From positions 2,852,001-2,916,000 of the forward strand of contig NZ_BSNG01000001.1 in assembly GCF_030159855.1 (NCBI RefSeq): a stretch of DNA of 64,000 nucleotides. Reading direction: 5' to 3'. Source of the stretch: Devosia yakushimensis. GTDB lineage: Bacteria > Pseudomonadota > Alphaproteobacteria > Rhizobiales > Devosiaceae. The notes below the pieces were generated by a model. The model did not search any database and was not told the DNA's origin. It worked only from the letters and a program-made list of their open reading frames with translations. The position numbers and the translations under genes are program-made. Positions 30,320-40,839 of the stretch are shown one piece after another; position 1 is the stretch's first letter, and every line of letters begins with the position of its first letter.

Positions 30320-31285
30320 CTAAGGCGTATTCGCCTCTCTCGATCTAATCCGATCGAGGCCGAGATAGTGTTCGCGCAGCACCACGAAAATGCCGGAGCA
30401 GACCACGATCGAGGCGCCGATGATCATGAGCAGCGTGGGCATGTCGCCAAAGACGAAATAGCCGATCACAAGGCTGATCAGGAGCGAGGTATATTCGAAG
30501 GGCGCGATAACAGAGAGATCGGCGTAGCGGTAGCAGGCCGTGAGCAGGATTTGCGCTATGCCCCCGGCAATGCCGGCGGTGACCAGCAATGCGGTTTGCT
30601 GCGGATTGGGCCAGACCCAGCCGAAGGGGAGCGTCAGCAGGGAGAGGAAGCTGGCGCTGACGAAGAAATAGAGCACGATGGTCTCGGTGCGCTCGGTCTG
30701 CACCAGGCGGCGTACCTGCAACATGGCGAAGGCGCTGAGGAAAGCGGCGCCCAATGCGGCGATAACGCCGATGGTTTCTTCGGCGCCGAGACCCGCGGGA
30801 TGGGTCAGAAGCGTCAGGCGCGGCCAGAGCATGATGCCGACACCGGCAAGGCCGACAATGACCGCCGTCCAGCGATAGATGAAGACGCGTTCCTTGAGCA
30901 GCAGCGCGCCCAGAATGACCAGCAGCAGGGGCGAGGCATAGCCGATGGCGGTGGATTCGGGCAGCGGCAGCTTGGTGAGGCCGAAAAAGCCCAGGCCCAT
31001 CGAACCGACGCCGATGAGACCGCGCAGGACATGGCCGACCGGATTGGCGGTCTTGAGGCCGGCGACGAGCTGGCGCTTCCACAGCAGCCAGGCAATGACC
31101 GGGATAATGGCAAAGAGCGAGCGGTAGAAGACCAACTGGCCGGCCGGAATGCCCTGCGCTGCCTTGAGGCAGGTGGCCATGACCACGAAGATGCAGACCG
31201 AGGCGACCTTGAGCCCGATGCCGCGCAGCGCATTGGTGCCACCGGCATGAACGGAGGGGGCACTGGCGGCGGCGGGACTGGTCAC
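30320..31285 (-). CDS. EamA/DMT-family transporter
   Basis: 321 residues with ten hydrophobic segments arranged as two EamA repeats (about 25-155 and 175-305), each with the typical inner-membrane exporter layout. Conserved pieces are FYRSLFAIIPV, LPLPESTAIGYASPLLL and PFEYTSLLISLVIGYFVFGD. Closest in style to RhaT/YdcZ-type exporters; substrate unknown. The start is a GTG at 31285; no nearer ATG fits. DUF427 and the small gene are upstream on the same strand. Confidence 0.88.
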   Translation of the reverse strand: MTSPAAASAPSVHAGGTNALRGIGLKVASVCIFVVMATCLKAAQGIPAGQLVFYRSLFAIIPVIAWLLWKRQLVAGLKTANPVGHVLRGLIGVGSMGLGFFGLTKLPLPESTAIGYASPLLLVILGALLLKERVFIYRWTAVIVGLAGVGIMLWPRLTLLTHPAGLGAEETIGVIAALGAAFLSAFAMLQVRRLVQTERTETIVLYFFVSASFLSLLTLPFGWVWPNPQQTALLVTAGIAGGIAQILLTACYRYADLSVIAPFEYTSLLISLVIGYFVFGDMPTLLMIIGASIVVCSGIFVVLREHYLGLDRIRSREANTP

Positions 31286-31321
31286 GGAACTCTCGTGCTG
31301 CGAAATGCAGCTTTTGGCCGG

Positions 31322-31519
31322 TTAATTGCCGGCGGTCTGCTCTAGCTTTTCCTTGGCGACACGGGCGGTGGCGAAGGCTTTGTGCTCGGGGCCGACGGCG
31401 CTGCCGGTCTTGATGACCTTGGCATCGGCGTCGTGAATCTCCCAGTGCCAGTTGGCATTGGGGCCGCTGCCGCCTTTGAGGCGCAGCTTGATGGCGAGGG
31501 GGGCGGTGAATTGGGTCAT
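31322..31519 (-). CDS. Small conserved-looking protein
   Basis: 65 residues, no TM segment, with LAIKLRLKGG, a WHWEIHDADAKVI core and a C-terminal amphipathic helix (ATARVAKEKLEQ). Clean ATG, alternating polar/hydrophobic strands suggest a small beta-sheet fold. I do not recognise the family. It is 36 bases upstream of the EamA gene on the same strand. Confidence 0.6.
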   Translation of the reverse strand: MTQFTAPLAIKLRLKGGSGPNANWHWEIHDADAKVIKTGSAVGPEHKAFATARVAKEKLEQTAGN

Positions 31520-31596
31520 GGCGGTCTTATGCAGCAGGTGACGGCGAGGGGAAAGGGGGTTTTTGGGATTTTTGGCTCGGGTTGTTTCTGCCTTTC

Positions 31597-31702
31597 ACCC
31601 ACGATCGCCTCCCTCGGGCTTGACCCGAGGGTCACTCCCAGCCCGGCACGAGCGGCGAGTGGTCCTCGGGTCAAGCCCGAGGAAAGCGACCGTGATTGGG
31701 TC
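31597..31702. repeat. Imperfect inverted repeat with CTCGGG/CCCGAG hairpins
   Basis: Two hairpins (CCTCGGGCTTGACCCGAGG near 31611-31630 and CCTCGGGTCAAGCCCGAGG near 31663-31682) lie in inverted orientation within roughly 40-bp arms. It occupies the gap between the DUF427 gene and the 65-residue gene. Core differs from the other repeat classes in the window. Confidence 0.75.
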
Positions 31703-31732
31703 GAAATGATGCCATTGGCAGAAGACCGTTAC

Positions 31733-32095
31733 CTAAACCTCGGAACGCCTGTGCTCGATACCGTCGCCTTCGAAGGCGAGGTAGTCACGGATGGGTTCGA
31801 CCAGGGGGCATGGATCGGGGTAGTACCAGGCCAGGTCGGTGCCCGTCGCAGTGAGGGTCTTGAGGGTGTAGTAGGACGCTTCGCCCTTATAGGGACAGCT
31901 CGTCCTGGTTTCGGAGGCCTCGAGAATGCCGGGCTGGACATCCTCGCGCGGGAAATAGATGCGCAGGGGCTGACCCGGCTCGTCCAGCTCGAGGGCATTG
32001 AGCGAGCTGACGATCTCGGCGCCGTCGAAAATGACATGGGCGCGGCCCCTGGCGGGGGTGATCCTGATGTCTTTGTCGAGGCATTGACGGGGCAT
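31733..32095 (-). CDS. DUF427 domain protein
   Basis: 120 residues. The sequence carries the DUF427 pattern: VIFDGAEIVSS, RIYFPREDV, then TSCPYKGEASYYTL and a late YPDPCPLVEPIRDYLAFE. Function unknown; a beta-tent fold is known for the family. ATG at 32095 has AGGAGA at good spacing; an in-frame TTG at 32101 is too close to it. Confidence 0.9.
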   Translation of the reverse strand: MPRQCLDKDIRITPARGRAHVIFDGAEIVSSLNALELDEPGQPLRIYFPREDVQPGILEASETRTSCPYKGEASYYTLKTLTATGTDLAWYYPDPCPLVEPIRDYLAFEGDGIEHRRSEV

Positions 32096-32144
32096 GGGCA
32101 ATCTCCTTTTGCCCTAGCCTAACGCGACCGTTTGCCGTGGGTTC

Positions 32145-33956
32145 CTATTGCCTGGTGACCGAGACGGCGGTGAATTCCACATCTTCGGGGCCGGTGATTT
32201 CGAGGGTGGAATTGCGCGCGCCGACATCCCAGCGTCCCGGGGCGTCGAAGGCAAATGCCGTCGGGCCATTGGCAGTGAACGAAGCAACCTGAACGCCATC
32301 GAGCCAGAGATCGACAGGGCCGGAACCTGTCACCTGGCCTTCGACACGGGTAATGGCGGTGCGGGGAAGTTCGAGCAGGGAGACGCTGCGGCCCGAGACA
32401 TCGGGGACTGAGCCATCGAAGTGGAAATTGGTCGCCGACAAGATTTGCAGGTCAGGGATTTCGACAAGGCCATTGCGCTTGATGTCGACCGTTTCGACCA
32501 GCGAGACGCTGTCGAAGAGCTGAGCGAGATAGGCGATGGATGATTGAGGATCGGTCGTGCGGGTGACGAAATAGCCGCTACGGCCGGCGAGGTCGGCCAG
32601 GTCGACATTGAACGCGATGTTGCGCGGGTCTTCGCCAATGCAGGGCAACGGGGCCCGGCCGGCGGTCTGGGCGTCGAGATAACCGCATTCGATCCAGTTG
32701 AGGCCGCCAACGAATGTGTCCGGGGTGGCGAAGGCATTGAGGCGGTTGAGGGCTTCACCCACTTCGGTCCAGGCCATTTGCGGCACGGTGGGGTCTTCCC
32801 ATTGGCCGGGGAAAGCCTGGCGGGCCCAGCCGGTTGCGGCGTGGCTGAGCAGGGCGCCGATCAGCAGCACGGTGATGGCGGCGGTGGCGCCCAGCCAGGT
32901 GCGGATGAGCCAGGCGTGGCGGCGCGCAATGACCGTGGTGGATGCGGCCAGGATGATAAACAGCGACATATAGCCCGGCGCCTGCCAGTGGAAATGGAAC
33001 TGGGTATCGGACCACAGGGCAACGAGGGTGAAGAAGATGACCGGGGGCACGCCGATATAGGCGAGCAAAGCGGCCGCGCCGGGCACACTGCCTTGGGGAT
33101 ATTGCGCGCGCGGGCCGGCAAAGATGGCATGCAGGCCAACCCAGATGGCCGGCAGGGCCAGCCAGGGCACGATATAGAGCAATTGGCCGACAATCATGCG
33201 GATCAGCCGGGCCCAGTTCCAGCTCTCTTCGGCCAGCGCGCGGCCACCCTGGAAGGCGAAGGAAACCCAGTGGTTTTGAGCATTCCAGATGGGGACGGGC
33301 AGGAAGATAACCAGCGCCAGGAGTGCGGCGACATAGGGCGCGGGATGGGCGAACCAGCGGCGGGCATTGGCGTTGGCCAGCATGAAGATGGCAGCGCCCA
33401 GGCCGATGAAAGCGCCGTGATATTTCGACAGCAGGGTTAGGCCGAGCCAGAGGCCGGCGAGCAACCAATTGCGCCAGGGGCGTTCACCGCCCTGCCCGAC
33501 GAAAATATCGACCAGCACGAGGCAGGTGGCGGCCCAGAACAGCATCATGGGCGCATCGGGCTGCAGCCAGCTGCCGACCGAGAGGGTGAAAATGGCGGAG
33601 ACGTTGAGGATCAGCACGGCATAGAAACCGGCCCAGCCTGAATGCACCTTTTCGCCCAGGCGATAGACCAGAAAGGAGGTGACCACGAACATCAGCACGA
33701 AAGGCAGGCGCAGCAGCCAGACCGCTTCCGAGCCGGTCAGCTTCATGGTGGCCCAGATGATCCAGAGCGACAGCGGGGGCTGATCGAAATAGCTGAGGTG
33801 AAGCTCGCGAGCGCTACTGGCATAATAGGCTTCGCCAGTGCCAAAGCCGATGGCGGTGGCGCCCCAGAGGCGGAACAGCAGCGCAAGGCCGATCAGAATG
33901 AGCGCCCAGACCGCTGGATTGGCGGAAGAGCGCGGGGAAACATCGGAGCTGGCCAT
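32145..33956 (-). CDS. Polytopic glycosyltransferase (GT39/ArnT-like)
   Basis: 603 residues. About ten or more TM segments in the first 400 residues with the PMT/ArnT pattern: an acidic first loop after TM1 (GFGTGEAYYASSARE), SYFDQPPLS, then GSWLQPDAPMM and LLSKYHGAF. The last 200 residues form a soluble beta-rich domain. It would transfer a sugar from a polyprenyl-phosphate donor to lipid A or another envelope acceptor (family knowledge). The GT2 gene at 37.5-38.7 kb could make such a donor. ATG at 33956 is preferred over 34031, which starts inside Arg/Thr-rich sequence. Confidence 0.82.
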   Translation of the reverse strand: MASSDVSPRSSANPAVWALILIGLALLFRLWGATAIGFGTGEAYYASSARELHLSYFDQPPLSLWIIWATMKLTGSEAVWLLRLPFVLMFVVTSFLVYRLGEKVHSGWAGFYAVLILNVSAIFTLSVGSWLQPDAPMMLFWAATCLVLVDIFVGQGGERPWRNWLLAGLWLGLTLLSKYHGAFIGLGAAIFMLANANARRWFAHPAPYVAALLALVIFLPVPIWNAQNHWVSFAFQGGRALAEESWNWARLIRMIVGQLLYIVPWLALPAIWVGLHAIFAGPRAQYPQGSVPGAAALLAYIGVPPVIFFTLVALWSDTQFHFHWQAPGYMSLFIILAASTTVIARRHAWLIRTWLGATAAITVLLIGALLSHAATGWARQAFPGQWEDPTVPQMAWTEVGEALNRLNAFATPDTFVGGLNWIECGYLDAQTAGRAPLPCIGEDPRNIAFNVDLADLAGRSGYFVTRTTDPQSSIAYLAQLFDSVSLVETVDIKRNGLVEIPDLQILSATNFHFDGSVPDVSGRSVSLLELPRTAITRVEGQVTGSGPVDLWLDGVQVASFTANGPTAFAFDAPGRWDVGARNSTLEITGPEDVEFTAVSVTRQ

Positions 33957-34073
33957 GTCGCGTGCAAATACCTTGGGAAATCCGGTCCCTGTGGTATAGC
34001 GCCGGGGCGGGTGTCGCAATGGCTTCATCATTGCCGACTAGGCAAAGTTTATTGGCTGGCGAGAGCGTTTTCC

Positions 34074-34101
34074 TTGACTCCGCAGAGCCCCCCTCCTATA
34101 T
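34074..34101 (+). promoter_or_regulatory. Probable sigma-70 promoter of groESL
   Basis: A -35-like TTGACT (34074-34079) and a -10-like CTATAT (34096-34101) are separated by 16 bases and lie just upstream of the CIRCE element, the normal layout for HrcA-controlled groESL. Confidence 0.6.
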
Positions 34102-34113
34102 CCCCGTCACCTG

Positions 34114-34140
34114 TTAGCACTCTCCTATATCGAGTGCTAA
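34114..34140. promoter_or_regulatory. CIRCE operator (HrcA binding site)
   Basis: TTAGCACTC, nine bases, GAGTGCTAA: an exact match to the CIRCE consensus, extended by one or two paired bases on each side. It lies 43 bases before groES and puts groESL under HrcA repression. Confidence 0.97.
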
Positions 34141-34182
34141 CAGGCCCGATATTGCATTGAAATTGATGCCATAGGAGCAATC

Positions 34183-34473
34183 ATGGGCTTCCGTCCTCTG
34201 CACGACCGCGTGGTCGTCCGTCGCCTCGACAGCGAAGAAAAGACCAAAGGCGGGATCATCATCCCCGACACCGCCAAGGAAAAGCCCTCCGAGGGCGTGA
34301 TCGTCTCCGTGGGCCCCGGCGCCCGCGACGACGCCGGCAAGACCGTGGCGCTCGACGTCAAGGCTGGCGACCGCGTGCTGTTCGGCAAGTGGAGCGGCAC
34401 CGAGGTCAAGGTCGACGGCGAAGACCTGCTGATCATGAAGGAATCCGACATCATGGGCATCATCGAAGGCTAA
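34183..34473 (+). CDS. groES: Co-chaperonin GroES
   Basis: Lid of the GroEL folding chamber. 96 residues with MGFRPLHDRVVVRR at the N-terminus, the mobile loop EKTKGGIIIPDTA that contacts GroEL, and the beta-barrel segments GDRVLFGKWSGTEVK and ESDIMGIIEG. First gene of the HrcA-CIRCE operon, 48 bases before groEL. Confidence 0.98.
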   Translation: MGFRPLHDRVVVRRLDSEEKTKGGIIIPDTAKEKPSEGVIVSVGPGARDDAGKTVALDVKAGDRVLFGKWSGTEVKVDGEDLLIMKESDIMGIIEG

Positions 34474-34521
34474 ACCCTTCTGTTGCCCTTTCTTTTTGTC
34501 CGTACTTAAGGAGCGCCCCTC

Positions 34522-36165
<1,644 letters not shown>

Positions 36166-36353
36166 GGCTAACGCCTTAGATTCCTTTCGCTCACGGGGCG
36201 TTTCGCAATTGGCCCGACGCGCTAAAGCCGCGCTGGACCAATTGCTGGCCCTGCGCGGGCGCGGCAGACGCCTGCCGGTCCGCCTTGCGGACTCAAGAAG
36301 CAGAATAAGAAGCTACGAAGTCTCGTTACTTCCCAGTCACGGACTTTGCAGGA
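36166..36353. other. Downstream region of groEL without a gene
   Basis: About 190 bases between groEL and its terminator with no convincing ORF on either strand and no BrnT-like toxin. It contains Arg/Ala-rich chance frames only. Confidence 0.6.
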
Positions 36354-36380
36354 GGCGCGGTGGAAACACCGCGCCTTTTT
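36354..36380 (+). terminator. Rho-independent terminator of groESL
   Basis: Perfect 9-bp stem GGCGCGGTG/CACCGCGCC with loop GAAA followed directly by TTTTT. Textbook intrinsic terminator on the plus strand. Confidence 0.93.
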
Positions 36381-36468
36381 CGTTGCCGGCTGCAATCCCC
36401 GCACAAGCTTGGATTGCTAACCAAATGCTGTTGGTGACAGATGTGCAGATCAAAGGAGCATTCTTGCC

Positions 36469-36711
36469 ATGAGCAGACCACCCATGCGCCGGGGCGGCAG
36501 CGCCCTCGATCAGGCCGAGGCCGCCTTCAAGGCCGTGACCAGCAAGCCAGTAGAGGCAGCGCCCGCGCCCAAAAGCCAGACGCCGCCGGCGGGCAAAGAG
36601 CTGGTGTCATTGCGGCTGGACCGGGACGTGCTGGAGCATTTCCAGGAAGATGGGCCGGGCTGGCAGGAACGGATCAACGCGGCGCTGCGGGTGAGTGCGG
36701 GGCTGGAATAG
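36469..36711 (+). CDS. BrnA-type antitoxin (DUF4415), orphan
   Basis: 80 residues: a Pro/Ala-rich N-terminal half and a C-terminal ribbon-helix-helix, VSLRLDRDVLEHFQ then WQERINAALRV, typical of BrnA/DUF4415. In the usual arrangement brnT sits directly upstream, but none is found there or downstream. It may be a remnant, a solitary regulator or act on a toxin elsewhere. Confidence 0.82.
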   Translation: MSRPPMRRGGSALDQAEAAFKAVTSKPVEAAPAPKSQTPPAGKELVSLRLDRDVLEHFQEDGPGWQERINAALRVSAGLE

Positions 36712-36724
36712 GGTTGAGGCAGCC

Positions 36725-37477
36725 TCAGCGAAAGAAAATCAACTTCAGCGCCAGCGCTATCGACACCACGGCCACGACCGGGCGGATGACTTTGGCGCCG
36801 TAGCGGATGCCGGTGCGGGCGCCGATATACCCGCCCACTATTTGACCGGCGGCCATGGCCAGCGCGGCGGGCCAGACGACGTCGCCGGCGGGAATGAAGA
36901 TCACCAGTGCGGCCAGGTTTGAAACCAGGTTGAGCGCCTTGGTATTGCCCGAAGCGCGGGTGAGCCCGAAGCCGAACAGGGTGACGAAGCAGATGGTGAA
37001 GAACGAGCCCGTGCCGGGGCCGAAAATGCCGTCGTAGAAGCCAATGACCAGACCCATGAGCGGCACGAAGCGTCCGAAGGGCAGTCTGGCGGCCTTATCG
37101 GCATCGGAGAGATTGGGCGCGAAGACGAAATAGAGCGCGATGCCGATCAAGGCGATGGGCACGGCCAGGGTGAGCAGGCTCGTATCGAGTTGCTTGACGG
37201 CCAGCGCGCCGCAGAAGCTGCCCGCGAAGGTGAGCGCGATGGCGGGGATCAGCGCCCGGAACGAGACAAAGCCGCGGCGCCAGAAGGTGAGCGTAGCCAT
37301 GGCTGTGCCGACCACACCCTGGAGCTTATTGGTGGCGAGGGCCGCGACGGGGGGCAGGCCGGCGGACAGGAGCGCGGGAATGCCGATCATGCCGCCGCCG
37401 CCGGCAATGGCATCGACAAAGCCGGCCAGCATGCCGACGGCGGCCAGCGCGAGAAGAATCAGCGGATCGGAAATCAC
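36725..37477 (-). CDS. TauE/SafE-family permease
   Basis: 250 residues with about eight hydrophobic segments. The family's first-half motif GFVDAIAGGGGMIGIPALL and the second-half FYDGIFGPGTGSFF are both present, as is NLVSNLAALVIF between them. This family exports sulfite, taurine-derived sulfoacetate or other organosulfur anions; substrate unknown here. Starts with GTG at 37477, one base after the GT2 stop. Confidence 0.93.
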   Translation of the reverse strand: MISDPLILLALAAVGMLAGFVDAIAGGGGMIGIPALLSAGLPPVAALATNKLQGVVGTAMATLTFWRRGFVSFRALIPAIALTFAGSFCGALAVKQLDTSLLTLAVPIALIGIALYFVFAPNLSDADKAARLPFGRFVPLMGLVIGFYDGIFGPGTGSFFTICFVTLFGFGLTRASGNTKALNLVSNLAALVIFIPAGDVVWPAALAMAAGQIVGGYIGARTGIRYGAKVIRPVVAVVSIALALKLIFFR

Positions 37478-37478
37478 G

Positions 37479-38717
37479 TCAGGCCTGATCGGAGTGGAGC
37501 GGCGGCGCGGGATCGGCGACGCGGCGCTCGTAGATGGGAATATTGATCATGGAGGACATAAAGCCGCTCATCATCAATTGGAAGCCGGTGACGAGGGCCG
37601 TCATGGCCAGGATCATGGCGCGCAGGGTGGAATTGGGATTGAGACGGCCGAAGCCGCGCTCGGCCCATTGGCCAAAACCCCAGAGCAGAACCACCAGGCC
37701 CACCAGCATCAGCACGATGGCTATGGCCAGGATGCGCTCGAGGGTCAGGGCTTCGAGAATGCGATCATAGGTGCCGGAGCGGGGAATGAAGCCATAGCGG
37801 GAGGCAAAGCGCCGGCCGATCACGGCAAAGGCGATGGATTGCGCGCCGACGATGACGCAGAGCGCCGCGATCAGGAAGGTGTGGATGTCGAGGGCGACCT
37901 GGCCGATATGCAGCGGGCCGGGCAGCAGGATGGCGCCGACCAAAAGCCCCATACAGAGCAGGGCAATGCCCGGATAGAGAAACAGCCAGCGGGGAGAAAA
38001 CAGCAGCAGGAAGCGCAGATGGCGCCAGCCATCGCGGAAAGACCGCAGATGGGGTGGGCGCGAGCGGCCATCCCTGGACAGCGTGGTGGGCACTTCGCTG
38101 ATATCCAGATGGGCGAGCGTCGCCTTGACCACCATTTCGGAGGCGAATTCCATGCCGGTGGTGCGCAGCTTGAGGCCCAGCACGGCAGCGCGGGAAAAGC
38201 CACGCAGCCCGCAGTGGAAATCGCCGATGGGCGTATGGAAGAAGCGCCGGCCAATCGCGCTGAGCACCGGATTGCCGATATAGCGGTGGTGCCAGGGCAT
38301 GGCGCCGGGCGCGATGCCGCCGGCGAAGCGATTGCCCATGACCAGATCGGCGCCGTCGCGCAATTGGGTGACGAAAGCATCGAGATTGGCGAAATCATAG
38401 CTGTCATCGGCGTCGCCCATGATGACGTAGCGGCCGCGCGCGGCCTCGATGCCCGTGCCCAGCGCCGCACCATAGCCACGTTGGGCAACGGGGACGACGC
38501 GCGCGCCATTGGCGAGGGCGATATCGCGCGAGCCATCGGTGGAGCCGTTATCAGCGATGACCACCTCGCCCCTTATGCCGGTGCGGGCGAGGAAGGCATT
38601 GGCCTTGCCAATGCAGGTGGCCAGCGTTTCGGCCTCATTGAGGCATGGCATGAGAATGGTGAGTTCGACGTCGTCGGCCAAGTTTGCCCCCAAACCGGAT
38701 GGCGTCTTGTGGCGCAA
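37479..38717 (-). CDS. GT2 glycosyltransferase (dolichyl/undecaprenyl-phosphate type)
   Basis: 412 residues. A GT-A domain with TILMPCLNEAETL, DNGSTDGS, DxD-like MGDADDSYDF and GNRFAGG, followed by two to four TM segments (about 240-262, 275-300, 325-350, 370-392). It resembles DpmA/ArnC/GtrB enzymes that load a sugar onto polyprenyl phosphate. Both possible starts are TTG (38717 and 38681) with weak ribosome sites. Co-transcribed with the TauE permease. Confidence 0.88.
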   Translation of the reverse strand: MRHKTPSGLGANLADDVELTILMPCLNEAETLATCIGKANAFLARTGIRGEVVIADNGSTDGSRDIALANGARVVPVAQRGYGAALGTGIEAARGRYVIMGDADDSYDFANLDAFVTQLRDGADLVMGNRFAGGIAPGAMPWHHRYIGNPVLSAIGRRFFHTPIGDFHCGLRGFSRAAVLGLKLRTTGMEFASEMVVKATLAHLDISEVPTTLSRDGRSRPPHLRSFRDGWRHLRFLLLFSPRWLFLYPGIALLCMGLLVGAILLPGPLHIGQVALDIHTFLIAALCVIVGAQSIAFAVIGRRFASRYGFIPRSGTYDRILEALTLERILAIAIVLMLVGLVVLLWGFGQWAERGFGRLNPNSTLRAMILAMTALVTGFQLMMSGFMSSMINIPIYERRVADPAPPLHSDQA

Positions 38718-38740
38718 ATAGGGGCGGCAGGCAAGAAAGC

Positions 38741-38992
38741 TCAGTCGCCGCCACCACCACCGCCGCCATCGCCCCCGCCGCCGCTGTCGCCACCACTATC
38801 GCCCGTGCCGCCGGAATCAGTGTTATCGCCATGCCGGTGGGTGGAGCCGCCACCGGCATCTCCGCCATAGACAGTGCCCGAGTCATCGGACTGGCGGGAC
38901 CGGCGGCGGCTGGCGTGGCGCGGGCGCGAGCGGGCGATGGACCAGGCGACGAGCCCCATACAGACCAGGGGAAGCAGAAGGAGCCATTCCAT
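38741..38992 (-). CDS. Small membrane protein with Gly-rich tail
   Basis: 83 residues: a TM helix at 3-20, then Arg/His-rich, then a tail of Ser, Asp and Gly repeats ending in seven consecutive Gly and Asp. The low-complexity tail is encoded by near-continuous GGC/GGT/GGA codons. Function unknown. Translation is plausible given a clean ATG, but it could be a chance ORF. Confidence 0.55.
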   Translation of the reverse strand: MEWLLLLPLVCMGLVAWSIARSRPRHASRRRSRQSDDSGTVYGGDAGGGSTHRHGDNTDSGGTGDSGGDSGGGGDGGGGGGGD

Positions 38993-39033
38993 GGTGTTAG
39001 CCTCGGTTTTGCTTGGAAGAACGGGCTGGTTCG

Positions 39034-39741
39034 TCAGAACTCGGTTTCAGCCGCAAGGCGCGATAGCAGCGCCTGCATGCTGGCGCGGCGGGGATTGGTC
39101 CAATCGGCAGTGCGCGAGACGATGAGGCAGGCCTGGCTTTGCAGCATGACGCCATCTTCGAGGACGCGCAGATTGTTGGCGGCGAGGGTGGAGCCGGTAG
39201 TGGTGATGTCGACCACGATATCGGCCACGCCCGAGGCGGGGGCTGCCTCGGTGGCGCCCAGGCTTTCCACGGTGCGGTATTCGGCAATGCCTGCCTTGGC
39301 GAAATGCTGGCGGGTGATGGTGATGTATTTGGTGGCGATGCGCAGCCAGCGACCGTGGCGCGAGCGGAAATCGGAGGCCACATCGGCCAGATCGTGCAGA
39401 TGGGTGACGTCGATCCAGGCATCGGGCACAGCGACGACGACGTCGGCATGGCCGAAATCGAGGGTTTTGGCAAAGGCGACCGATTGGGGACCGGTCTCGC
39501 TGGTTTCGTGGATGAGATCGCGGCCGGTAATGCCGATATCGATCGTGCCGCGGATCAGTTCGCGGGCGATTTCGGAAGGGGGAAAGAAGCGTACGGTGAC
39601 GTCGGGCAGGCCTTCGATAGCGCCGAGATAGGAGCGGGCGCCGCCGGGGCGAGAAATGGTGAAGCCATTGCGGGCGAACCAGTCGCGGGTGAGCTCTTCG
39701 AGGCGGCCCTTGGAGGGGACGGCGAGGGTGATGCCGGTCAT
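39034..39741 (-). CDS. hisG: ATP phosphoribosyltransferase catalytic subunit (short form)
   Basis: First step of histidine synthesis, joining ATP and PRPP. 235 residues: TLAVPSKGRLEE, GTIDIGITGRDL, SDFRSRHGRWLRIATKY and the phosphate loop DIVVDITTTGSTLAANNL. This is the short HisG without the C-terminal regulatory ACT domain, so it needs HisZ, which is the preceding gene overlapping it by 4 bases. Confidence 0.96.
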   Translation of the reverse strand: MTGITLAVPSKGRLEELTRDWFARNGFTISRPGGARSYLGAIEGLPDVTVRFFPPSEIARELIRGTIDIGITGRDLIHETSETGPQSVAFAKTLDFGHADVVVAVPDAWIDVTHLHDLADVASDFRSRHGRWLRIATKYITITRQHFAKAGIAEYRTVESLGATEAAPASGVADIVVDITTTGSTLAANNLRVLEDGVMLQSQACLIVSRTADWTNPRRASMQALLSRLAAETEF

Positions 39742-40802
39742 GAGCGGACCTCTTTTTCCAGCCGATCGACCCAGACGGCGCAGCCGGAGGCGGCGATGGG
39801 AGCTTTGGCGCCGAGGCGTTCGAGGAGGCGATCATATTGGCCACCCGAGGCGAGGACTTCGCCATTGGGGCCGGTCATTTCGAAGACGATGCCGGTGTAA
39901 TAGTCGAGGCGCGGGGAAAAGCCGGCGTCGAAGCTGACGCGGGCTTCGCCCAGGCCATTGAGATGACGGCGAATGGTGCGGATGGGCGCGCCGAGCATGA
40001 GTCGGTATTCGGCGGCCAGGCTCTCGATACGGGTCAGCGCCTGCAGAACAGGGCCGGAAATGGCGAGGTATTCGCGCAGCAGCCTGAGCGTTTTGGCCGG
40101 GACGTGGGCGGCGTCGAGAGCCTGCTGCTCGAGATAGCGGTCAGCGATTTCCTGGGGCGAGCGGCCTTCGGACAGGCTGAGGCCGGCGGCGACCATTTGC
40201 TCGGTGACATCGGAGACCAGCGCCTCGCGGGAGGGCTGCTGTTCGCGCGGCAGGTCGGGAGCCAGTTCGAGCCGGGTCAGCAGGCGATCGAGCGCCTCGG
40301 TGTGACCGAAACGGTGGCGGATGCGCGAGCGCCAGGGATCGGGCATATCGGCCTGGGCCAGGAGGGCTTCGAAGAGCCCTACCCCGCCGAGGCGAACCAA
40401 GGGGCTGACGCCAAAAATGGAGAGGGCGGCGCGGGCAAAGGTCAGCACCTGATCGAGCGCCACATCGCCATCGCGCTGGGCGAGCAATTCGATGCCGCCC
40501 TGATCGAATTCGGCGGCGCCGGTCTCGCGCTGGCGGAAAATGGGGCCGAGATAGGAGAAGGCAGCCGGTGCGCCCACGCCATTGGCGATGTAATCGGCCA
40601 CGATGGGCAGGGTGAAATCAGGGCGCAGGCAATATTCGGCGCCGGAGGCGTCAGTGGTGAGCAGGAGGCGGCGGCCGAATTCCTCGCCGGCAAGATCGAA
40701 ATAGGGATCGGCCGAGAGCAGCAATGGCGGGGTGGCGCGGGTGGCGCCCTGGGCTTCGACCAGGGCTTCGAGATTGGCGCGGCGGAGGGCGGCGCCGGTC
40801 AT
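39738..40802 (-). CDS. hisZ: ATP phosphoribosyltransferase regulatory subunit HisZ
   Basis: HisRS-like paralog that forms the hetero-octamer with short HisG and carries feedback control by histidine. 354 residues with class II motif 2-like FSYLGPIFRQRE, LRPDFTLPI and a late ASGGQYDRLLERL, without the tRNA anticodon domain. Lies between hisS and hisG in the same direction. Confidence 0.94.
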   Translation of the reverse strand: MTGAALRRANLEALVEAQGATRATPPLLLSADPYFDLAGEEFGRRLLLTTDASGAEYCLRPDFTLPIVADYIANGVGAPAAFSYLGPIFRQRETGAAEFDQGGIELLAQRDGDVALDQVLTFARAALSIFGVSPLVRLGGVGLFEALLAQADMPDPWRSRIRHRFGHTEALDRLLTRLELAPDLPREQQPSREALVSDVTEQMVAAGLSLSEGRSPQEIADRYLEQQALDAAHVPAKTLRLLREYLAISGPVLQALTRIESLAAEYRLMLGAPIRTIRRHLNGLGEARVSFDAGFSPRLDYYTGIVFEMTGPNGEVLASGGQYDRLLERLGAKAPIAASGCAVWVDRLEKEVRS

Positions 40803-40839
40803 TGGGTGGTTTCCCGAGATGGGCCGGAGGACATGAGCA

